From Bacteroidota bacterium (GTDB taxonomy: Bacteria > Bacteroidota > Bacteroidia > Flavobacteriales > Weeksellaceae), in assembly GCA_023387375.1 (NCBI GenBank), contig JAEWIE010000046.1, positions 1 to 54,179 on the forward strand: a stretch of DNA of 54,179 bases, in the 5' to 3' direction. Both the position numbers and the translations under genes were made by a program. Positions 8,127 through 14,779 of the stretch are shown here, in pieces; the first letter of the stretch is position 1, and each line of letters starts with the position of its first letter. The notes under the pieces are model-generated. The model did not search any database, was not told where the DNA came from, and saw only the letters and a list, made by a program, of their open reading frames with translations.

Positions 8127-9695
8127 TCAGTATAATTGCAGAACATATGGAGAGAGATTCCCCAACCGGTCCACCGATTTAAGAGCCACAGCGCTTAGTT
8201 TTTCGCCAGAACGATTCAAGGCGAGTAATTTTTCTTTTGTATCCCCGTCTATAATTTCATACTGCCACTGTTTTCCATATTGAGTATAAAGTACCCAATG
8301 GAAAACCGATTCACCTGGATTGGTATCCCAACGAAGTTTTACACTAGCATTTCCATTCAGCGAACTTTCAATGATAGGCTTTGTGAGTTTATCAGAAGGG
8401 ATCCACGGAGACAAAGGAACCAATGCAGGATCTTGATATGCATTTTGAATTGCAGAGTACATCGCCCCATTCTTTAGTAGGCCATCTACACTGTAATGAA
8501 TTTCTCCTGCATCATCCCCCAGTATTTGGCGTATGGTGCTCATCTGACCTCTAATTTCTGTAGGCTTATCCTCAACTCCCTTCACGCCAATGGTGTTGAG
8601 TCCTGGCCATAAATGTCGTTTTTTTGTGTTCTCGGACTCCCACCAAGTAAGCAGCGCGCTAAAGCGCTGCGGTCCTTCTTCTTTCCAATAAAGTTGCGGC
8701 GAAAAATAATCAAGCCATCCTTGGTTGAACCACAGTTTTGCATCAGCATAAAGTTCATCGTATTGACTGGTCCCACTAATACCAGCCGGATATCCTGGTT
8801 TCCATATGCCAAAAGGACTGATACCGAATTTGACCCATGCTTTTTGCGCTTTTATCTCCTCATAAATTCTTTTAATAAATTTATTAACATTCGCACGTCT
8901 CCAATCGGGCTTACTTAAAGAGCCTCCCGACTCAAGATAAGAAGCGTATACTTTTTGGTCAGGAAAATCCCTTCCTCCATTGTATTCTCTGTAGGGATAG
9001 AAATAATCGTCTATGTGGATCGCATCCAGATCATACCTTTTTACTAAATCCTGGATCACCTTTGAAGTATGATCTTGTACGGAGGGATCCGAGGGATCCA
9101 TCCAGTACATTCCATTACGGAGTCGATAGGTTACTTTGTTCATAACGCTCGCCATGCTTTTGGAATTTAATTTCCCACCCGTCGTATGATGGGCTCTGTA
9201 AGGGTTCAGCCAAACATGAAGCTCCATTCCTCTTTTGTGCGCCTCGTTGATCCAAAACTCTAAGGGATCGTAATAAGGATTTGGGGCTTTTCCTATCTCA
9301 CCCGTAAGAAAATAAGACCAGGGCTCAAGATCACTCTTGTATAACGCATCGGCCGAGGGGCGCGCTTGAAAAACCACTGCATTGAAATTGGCCTGCTTTA
9401 AGCGGTCTAGAATTTCGATTGCCTCCTTCTTCTGTTCAAAAACCGAAAGATTGTTTCTAGAGGGCCAATTAATATTAGCTACGGTGGCAATCCAAGCCGC
9501 TCTAAACTCTCGCTTTACGTCTGGAAGTACAATTTGGGGAACTTTCTTAGGTTTAGGCTCCTGCGGTTTTACTTCTTTTTGCACAATTTCTTTTTTTACA
9601 GGTGGTTGTTTGAGATCTTTCTTAGAGGCACAACCTATTAGAAAAAAAACGACCAAAACGACCAAAAACCACAATTTAGGGGAGAGATGCTTCAT
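8127..9695 (-). CDS. GHL10-type glycoside hydrolase lipoprotein (DUF187/YngK-like)
   Basis: A 522-residue predicted lipoprotein. It has a hydrophobic signal with lipobox LIGC (lipidated C22), a Lys/Pro/Glu-rich linker (about 23-58), then a TIM-barrel domain opening with FRAAWIATVANINWPS, typical of the GHL10/YngK family. The barrel includes LDAIHIDDYFYPY and YFSPQLYW. A fibronectin-III-like region occupies roughly the last 100 residues (WDTNPGESVFHWVLY...). Family members are thought to act on polysaccharides or peptidoglycan-derived glycans, but the substrate is not established. The ATG lies exactly 4 nt after a -7 box (9700-9707), suggesting a leaderless mRNA. It does not belong to an obvious sugar locus here. 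Confidence 0.9.
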   Translation of the reverse strand: MKHLSPKLWFLVVLVVFFLIGCASKKDLKQPPVKKEIVQKEVKPQEPKPKKVPQIVLPDVKREFRAAWIATVANINWPSRNNLSVFEQKKEAIEILDRLKQANFNAVVFQARPSADALYKSDLEPWSYFLTGEIGKAPNPYYDPLEFWINEAHKRGMELHVWLNPYRAHHTTGGKLNSKSMASVMNKVTYRLRNGMYWMDPSDPSVQDHTSKVIQDLVKRYDLDAIHIDDYFYPYREYNGGRDFPDQKVYASYLESGGSLSKPDWRRANVNKFIKRIYEEIKAQKAWVKFGISPFGIWKPGYPAGISGTSQYDELYADAKLWFNQGWLDYFSPQLYWKEEGPQRFSALLTWWESENTKKRHLWPGLNTIGVKGVEDKPTEIRGQMSTIRQILGDDAGEIHYSVDGLLKNGAMYSAIQNAYQDPALVPLSPWIPSDKLTKPIIESSLNGNASVKLRWDTNPGESVFHWVLYTQYGKQWQYEIIDGDTKEKLLALNRSGEKLSAVALKSVDRLGNLSPYVLQLY

Positions 9696-9699
9696 GAGG

Positions 9700-9707
9700 C
9701 AAAAATA
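9700..9707 (-). promoter_or_regulatory. -7 box of a probable leaderless promoter (GHL10 gene)
   Basis: TATTTTTG on the minus strand, followed by CCTC and then the start ATG at 9695. The start site would fall at or next to the ATG. Confidence 0.55.
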
Positions 9708-9803
9708 ATAGAAAAACCGAGTTGGTTGCGCATTTTAACACACTTTAAATATTTGAATTGTTTAGAGCTCTAGACTACAATTTTCAATTCTTATCCCAAA
9801 AAG

Positions 9804-9833
9804 AATCGTCCCAAAATAAATTTTGGGACGATT
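9804..9833 (-). terminator. Rho-independent terminator after typA
   Basis: Perfect 13-bp stem (aatcgtcccaaaa / ttttgggacgatt) with a 4-nt loop, followed on the minus strand by CTTTTT. It lies 24 nt beyond the typA stop codon. It is T-rich on both sides, so it may work in both directions. Confidence 0.88.
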
Positions 9834-9857
9834 TCTATCTTTAACTCGTGAATCGCT

Positions 9858-11663
9858 TTAGGACTTGGCCATTCTTTCGTTTCTTTTTCTCTCTTCTTCC
9901 GAAAGCACTTTCTTTCTCATTCGAATGAAATTCGGAGTCACCTCAATGGCTTCGTCGGATTGAATATACTCCATACATTCCTCCAAAGAAAGTAGAATTT
10001 TTGGCGCAATATTTCCGTCTTTGTCTTTTCCTGAAGCTCGCATATTGTTTAACTGCTTCCCTTCTACAATATTAACTACTAGATCACCTGGTTTGTTTTG
10101 CTCCCCTACGATCATCCCCATGTACACCTCCTCACCTGGATCCACGAAGAAACGTCCGCGATCTTGAAGTTTTTCAATGGAATACGCGGTACAAGGTCCT
10201 TGGTTTTTGGAAACAAGCACTCCGTTTCCTCTTCCCGCAATCGTACCTTTGAATGGTTTATACTCTGAGAAACGGTGAGCCATGATTGCCTCCCCTGCCG
10301 TTGCGGTAAGCATTTGTGATCTGAGTCCTATTAATCCTCTTGAAGGAATTTCAAATTCTAAGTGCTGCATTTCCCCTTTAGTCTCCATAATTAGAAGATC
10401 CCCTTTACGCTGTGTGGCAAGGTCAATTACACGGCTTGCAGATTCTTCCGGTACATCCACCACCATGCTTTCATAGGGCTCGCACTGCACGCCATCAATT
10501 TCTTTCAGGATCACCTGAGGCTGACCGATGGTCATCTCATATCCTTCACGTCGCATGGTTTCAATTAAAACGGAAAGGTGCAAAATACCTCTACCAAAGA
10601 CAAGGAATGTGTTGGCATCGTCCGTTTGTTGCACTTTGAGTGCTAGGTTTTTCTCAAGCTCTTTTTCTAGTCTTTCTTTTAGGTGGTTGGAAGTAACGTA
10701 CTTTCCATCTTTCCCGAAGAAAGGGGAATTGTTGATCGAGAAAGTCATGTTTAGTGTAGGTTCATCAATTGAGAGCCTTTCCATGGGTTCAGGGTTCTCA
10801 AGATCTACAAACGTATCTCCAATCTGGAAGGCATCAAAACCAACAATCGCACAGATATCTCCTGCGTATACTTCTGATACTTTCTTCTTTCCTAGACCTT
10901 CAAAAACATAAAGTTCCTTTACCTTTCCTTTGATAATTTTTCCACCCTCTTGCGCTAGACCAATCCACATTCCTTCTTTAATCATGCCTCTTGTAATCTT
11001 TCCAATCGCAATACGACCTAAGAAAGAGGAATAATCAAGAGAAGTAACCTGCATCTGTACACTACCTTCCTCGGTTTTAGGCGCTGGAACATACTTAAGA
11101 ATTCCATCCAAAAGCGGAAGAATTGAATCGCTAGGCGTAAGACTGGTATTAAACCACCCTTGTTTTGAGGAACCGTAGAACGTAGGGAAATCTAACTGTT
11201 CTTCGGTGGCTCCTAAATTGAAGAACAAATCAAACACATTGTCATGTACTTCTTCAGGACGACAGTTGTCTTTGTCTACTTTATTGATAACCACAATGGG
11301 CTTTAATCCAAGTTCTAATGCCTTTTGAAGTACAAAACGAGTTTGGGGCATGGGACCTTCAAATGCGTCTACCAAAAGAACCACACCGTCTGCCATCTTC
11401 AGTACTCTTTCTACCTCGCCTCCAAAATCGGCGTGACCTGGGGTATCAATTACATTGATCTTTGTGTCTTTGTAAGTGACAGAAATGTTTTTAGAAAGGA
11501 TCGTGATTCCACGCTCTCTTTCCAAATCATTGTTATCCATGATAAGCTCACCAGATTCTTGGTTTTCTCTAAAGACACTGGTTGCATGGATGATCTTATC
11601 AACCAAGGTCGTCTTACCGTGGTCAACGTGTGCGATAATCGCAATATTTCTAATGTTTTGCAT
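9858..11663 (-). CDS. typA: Translational GTPase TypA/BipA
   Basis: A 601-residue ribosome-binding GTPase of the EF-G superfamily, involved in stress-related ribosome assembly and translation. G1 is AHVDHGKT (residues 11-18), followed by ERGITI, DTPGHADFGGEV (G3) and NKVDK (G4). After domain II come the EF-G-like domains III and V and the BipA-specific C-terminus (ending RNERMAKS). I start at ATG 11663 (MQNIRNIAII), where homologs begin; an ATG seven codons upstream is also in frame but lies only about a base inside the expected transcription start. A -7 box at 11682-11689 gives a leader of about 14 nt. Confidence 0.96.
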   Translation of the reverse strand: MQNIRNIAIIAHVDHGKTTLVDKIIHATSVFRENQESGELIMDNNDLERERGITILSKNISVTYKDTKINVIDTPGHADFGGEVERVLKMADGVVLLVDAFEGPMPQTRFVLQKALELGLKPIVVINKVDKDNCRPEEVHDNVFDLFFNLGATEEQLDFPTFYGSSKQGWFNTSLTPSDSILPLLDGILKYVPAPKTEEGSVQMQVTSLDYSSFLGRIAIGKITRGMIKEGMWIGLAQEGGKIIKGKVKELYVFEGLGKKKVSEVYAGDICAIVGFDAFQIGDTFVDLENPEPMERLSIDEPTLNMTFSINNSPFFGKDGKYVTSNHLKERLEKELEKNLALKVQQTDDANTFLVFGRGILHLSVLIETMRREGYEMTIGQPQVILKEIDGVQCEPYESMVVDVPEESASRVIDLATQRKGDLLIMETKGEMQHLEFEIPSRGLIGLRSQMLTATAGEAIMAHRFSEYKPFKGTIAGRGNGVLVSKNQGPCTAYSIEKLQDRGRFFVDPGEEVYMGMIVGEQNKPGDLVVNIVEGKQLNNMRASGKDKDGNIAPKILLSLEECMEYIQSDEAIEVTPNFIRMRKKVLSEEERKRNERMAKS

Positions 11664-11681
11664 ATTCAATTTTTGACGGCA

Positions 11682-11689
11682 CAAAAGTA
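11682..11689 (-). promoter_or_regulatory. Candidate -7 box for typA
   Basis: TACTTTTG on the minus strand, 19 nt from its G to the chosen typA ATG. This supports the shorter start. Confidence 0.5.
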
Positions 11690-11862
11690 AGGAATCTTAA
11701 TCAATTTGATAAAAAAAACTTAAAAAAATAATTTTTCCTTAATATTAAAATCCTAACCTTAAGGTTTCAGAAGCAAAATCTTCGAAATCATAACTATTTT
11801 TCAGCGTTTCACCCAATTGACTCGCTCCATTATCTAGCTCTTCTAAGACGGATTGTATAAAA

Positions 11863-11886
11863 AAGACCAGAATTAAATCTAGTCTT
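11863..11886 (-). terminator. Probable terminator after dedA-family gene
   Basis: A 9-bp stem with one mismatch (aagaccaga / tctagtctt) and a 6-nt loop. It is followed on the minus strand by TTTTTATAC and lies 9 nt past the stop codon. Confidence 0.7.
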
Positions 11887-11894
11887 GAATTGTA

Positions 11895-12581
11895 CTACTG
11901 AACTTCTGAATTTTTTTTCAGAAACTTCATATTAATATACTCCCATACCATAGGCAGAAGTGAGAGGCCAATAATTCCAAAGATAACTACCTCAAAATTT
12001 TGTTGTACGAAAGGAATGTTTCCAAAAAAATAGCCAAGTAGAGTTAATCCAACCACCCACACAAATCCTCCGATTACATTGTAGCGAATAAACGTAGAAT
12101 AATGCATAGAGCCAATACCCGCCACAAACGGCGCAAAGGTTCTTACAATGGGAACGAAACGCGCAATAATAATCGTCTTAGGACCGTTTTTTTCATAAAA
12201 ATCCTGTGTTTGCGCAATGTATTTAGGATTGACTAGGGGTTTTCCATTCACTTTCCAATTCAGCATCTTAAGACCCAGCTTCTCTCCAAGAAGGTAATTG
12301 CAGGTATCTCCAAGAATGGCGGCGGCTAGCAAAATCAATAGAACAAGCCACAAATTGAGATTTGCGGTTTCTCCCGTTGCGCCAATCACTCCTGCACAAA
12401 AGGTGCCGGCCGCAAACAATAACGAATCTCCAGGCAAGAATGGCATCACGACAAGACCTGTTTCTACAAATATAATTAGGAACAAAATAAGATAAATCCA
12501 GACTCCATAATCAATAATCATCGTGAAGAGATGCTGGTCTAAATTTAGAAAAAAGTCTAAAATCGTTTGTAAAAATTCCAT
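11895..12581 (-). CDS. DedA family inner-membrane protein
   Basis: A 228-residue polytopic membrane protein of the DedA/SNARE-associated (VTT) superfamily. It shows ETGLVVMPFLPGDSLLFAAG (residues about 41-60) and the conserved arginine motif RFVPIVRTFAPFVAGIGSMHY (about 141-161). DedA proteins are linked to undecaprenyl-phosphate or phospholipid flipping and to proton-motive-force homeostasis. It appears monocistronic: a -7 box lies at 12601-12608 and a terminator directly follows. The 49 codons after its stop stay open in the same frame but include the terminator (see findings). Confidence 0.93.
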   Translation of the reverse strand: MEFLQTILDFFLNLDQHLFTMIIDYGVWIYLILFLIIFVETGLVVMPFLPGDSLLFAAGTFCAGVIGATGETANLNLWLVLLILLAAAILGDTCNYLLGEKLGLKMLNWKVNGKPLVNPKYIAQTQDFYEKNGPKTIIIARFVPIVRTFAPFVAGIGSMHYSTFIRYNVIGGFVWVVGLTLLGYFFGNIPFVQQNFEVVIFGIIGLSLLPMVWEYINMKFLKKNSEVQ

Positions 12582-12600
12582 AGCATTGTTATTACTGGTG

Positions 12601-12608
12601 CAAAAATA
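12601..12608 (-). promoter_or_regulatory. Candidate -7 box for dedA-family gene
   Basis: TATTTTTG on the minus strand, 20 nt from its G to the ATG at 12581. Confidence 0.5.
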
Positions 12609-12821
12609 CGCATTGGTTTTCCTATCTTACTATATTAGTATAATCTTTTATGAAATTTAACGTTTTATTTACAGTAAGAAGACTCCTTTCCTCTTTCTCA
12701 TTCTGTGAGCCCTCTTCCTTTGCTAGTGGAAGCGCTCAGAACGGGATTATTTTCTAGGTTTTGTGAGAAATTAATTCAAGCTGGATTGCATTTTCGGGGA
12801 TATTTTGGGGGTACAAAACAC
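12609..12821. other. Non-coding spacer between tRNA-Arg and the DedA gene
   Basis: About 210 bases with no convincing gene. A 35-codon plus-strand frame (12650-12757) has no recognisable content. Downstream of the tRNA terminator there is a G-rich patch (tattttgggggtac, about 12801-12813). Because it flanks the 3' end of a tRNA gene, a remnant of an old integrated element is possible, but no integrase or duplicated tRNA end was seen. Confidence 0.4.
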
Positions 12822-12847
12822 AAAACCCCCTTTCAGTAGGGGGTTTT
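12822..12847 (-). terminator. Rho-independent terminator after tRNA-Arg
   Basis: A 9-bp stem aaaaccccc / gggggtttt with an 8-nt loop, 3 nt beyond the tRNA 3' end, followed on the minus strand by GTGTTTTG. Confidence 0.85.
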
Positions 12848-12850
12848 AAG

Positions 12851-12922
12851 TAGGCCCATGAGGAATCGAACCTCAACCTAAAGAACCGGAATCTTTAATT
12901 CTATCCATTAAACTATGGGCCT
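12851..12922 (-). tRNA. tRNA-Arg (anticodon CCG)
   Basis: A 72-nt cloverleaf on the minus strand. The acceptor stem is AGGCCCA / TGGGCCT with discriminator A. The D-arm region is GTTTAATGGATAGAAT. The anticodon stem AAAGA / TCTTT encloses loop TTCCGGT, so the anticodon is CCG (reads CGG, Arg). The T-arm is TGAGG-TTCGATT-CCTCA. The CCA end is not encoded, so it must be added after transcription. A strong terminator follows immediately. The gene sits just downstream of the beta-barrel/TPR pair's end. Confidence 0.95.
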
Positions 12923-12938
12923 CGAAAAATAGTGGCTT

Positions 12939-14723
12939 TTAGAAAGTGATTTTCACACCCCCTACCACTTGGGCGCCCAGTACTTTGTACCCTTTAAAGG
13001 TTTCGTACTTACTACTAAGAAGGTTATTTCCGAGCGCAAAAATACTGAAATTTTTATGAATCTTGTATTCTGCAGATAGATTTAAATCGCCGTAACCTTT
13101 TACTTTATCGTTTGTATTTTCACTCGCGCTTAAAAGCATACTACCCGGTACATCTGGGTTCGGTACTGGCGTAACTGCAAAGGAATTCGTCGTTCTTTGG
13201 GAAGCAAAAATTCCTTTAAAACCAAGGTGAAGCTTTTTATCCAGCATCGTGTACTGCGCCCCGATGGAAGCTTTCACTAGAGGCTTATTATACACCTCAC
13301 TGTAGTTGTCTAAATCATACGATTCATAATTCACTTCGGCATCCAGTGCTAAGTTTGCAAGTGGAAAATAAGATACACTTGCATTTACTGTACTCAGCGT
13401 CCCATTGTCATACAAAGCAGAGAATGTGTTGGCGTAGTTGTATGCACTACGGTTAAGTGTATCGTTCGTATCAAAGATAGGATTTGCACCAAAGAACATT
13501 AAATCATTTACTTTTCCAAAACCTCCATTTAAATCGTATTTAAATTGTTGATCAAGATCTCCCTTTATCCCAAAATAAAAGTGGTATTTTGTTTCTGTCG
13601 GTTTAATTAATTGGTCTGAGACAAGGAAGGGATTTTCACTTAGCATCTCATTATAAGAGTTAAGCTCTAGCCCTCCATCAACGCCTGCATAAAATTTAAA
13701 TTCTGAGCTTGCCGCTAGTAGAAGCTCCGCTTTAGGAAACCAATAGGTCTTGTTCGAAGTATCTCTTTGGAGTGCCATTCTATCGTTATATTTTGAACTA
13801 AGGAAAGAAAAACCAGATCCTACTCTTAAATAAGACTCTCCTTTTCGAAAGGTAAGTTCAGGACTAAGTTCAAAATTCAGAAATTGCCCATGGTTTTGGT
13901 TGAGAAGTGAAAATTCAGAATTCAAAGATTCAAGTCCTACACCTAAATCCGCATTCATTTTTAACTCACTAATAGGCAAACTAACGCCATGCTTTGAAAG
14001 ATTGGCCGCAAGGGAGACTTGCGATTCTTTTGCATCAAAATGATCCGAAAGAAAGGAAGATTTTACTCTTACATCATTTAGTATCTCATTCGAATAGAAG
14101 TCATAGTATCCGTTTACCTTAAATTGCGTCACTTTTTGCTGAAGATCGACCGAACTATCTGGCTGCATTGCGTAAATACCATACAAATTGTAATCATCAA
14201 GTCCAAAATTGGCATTGATATTCAATTTTCCTTTTTCGCCATAGGAATTCAAATACGCTCCTATATTTGCGGCGCTTTGTTTAGAACTCCAAGCATAGTC
14301 CTTCTTCAGTCCACTTGTGGATAAGAAGTGTAGATCCGCTCCAAGTTCCAAATTGTCTTCAATTTTTGTCGAAAGGGTTCCATCCGCCAAAAATTTAGAA
14401 TAATTACCATATCCTACACGAAAATAATTAGCCTGTTTATCGGCCTGAAAATCAGGTGCAATATCCGATCCCGCAATAGTAGAGGTCTGAAAATCCGATG
14501 CGGCGGGTACGTTCGTGATATCGTATTTCACGGGTACCGCTGATTTTTCTTCTGGAGGATAATTTTTAATGGTTTCTACAGACGTCTTCTTTTTCTCGAT
14601 TTTCTTAACCTCGGGCTCACGTTTTTTCTCTAAGACTAAACGCTCCTCTTGAATTTGAGAAAAGACTGATACGGAGCTAACAAAAAGTCCGAGTACTAGT
14701 AGTTTATGAGTGTATTTATTCAT
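12939..14723 (-). CDS. Outer-membrane beta-barrel protein (TonB-receptor-like, no plug)
   Basis: A 594-residue secreted protein with a signal peptide ending VSVFSQ (about residues 1-22). A Lys/Glu/Pro-rich segment (about 24-62) is followed by alternating hydrophobic/polar beta-strand sequence to the C-terminus, which ends in VKITF with a terminal Phe as in outer-membrane barrels. Bacteroidota databases often label such proteins 'TonB-dependent receptor', but I see no plug domain or TonB box, so a receptor role is doubtful. It lies 56 nt downstream of the gene for the 986-residue TPR protein and is probably co-transcribed, which suggests the two work together at the outer membrane. The function is unknown. 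Confidence 0.85.
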   Translation of the reverse strand: MNKYTHKLLVLGLFVSSVSVFSQIQEERLVLEKKREPEVKKIEKKKTSVETIKNYPPEEKSAVPVKYDITNVPAASDFQTSTIAGSDIAPDFQADKQANYFRVGYGNYSKFLADGTLSTKIEDNLELGADLHFLSTSGLKKDYAWSSKQSAANIGAYLNSYGEKGKLNINANFGLDDYNLYGIYAMQPDSSVDLQQKVTQFKVNGYYDFYSNEILNDVRVKSSFLSDHFDAKESQVSLAANLSKHGVSLPISELKMNADLGVGLESLNSEFSLLNQNHGQFLNFELSPELTFRKGESYLRVGSGFSFLSSKYNDRMALQRDTSNKTYWFPKAELLLAASSEFKFYAGVDGGLELNSYNEMLSENPFLVSDQLIKPTETKYHFYFGIKGDLDQQFKYDLNGGFGKVNDLMFFGANPIFDTNDTLNRSAYNYANTFSALYDNGTLSTVNASVSYFPLANLALDAEVNYESYDLDNYSEVYNKPLVKASIGAQYTMLDKKLHLGFKGIFASQRTTNSFAVTPVPNPDVPGSMLLSASENTNDKVKGYGDLNLSAEYKIHKNFSIFALGNNLLSSKYETFKGYKVLGAQVVGGVKITF

Positions 14724-14779
14724 TTTAATGTAAATCCGTTATGCGATTGTAATTCCTTATATTAAGGAAATCAAATTCT

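Noticed and set aside
10528..10911. 127-codon plus-strand frame opposite typA
   Set aside because: It is fully antisense to a well-conserved GTPase gene and has no promoter or family features; a shadow frame.
12650..12757. 35-codon plus-strand frame near the tRNA
   Set aside because: No promoter at a sensible distance, no recognisable content and serine/phenylalanine-rich residues typical of chance frames.
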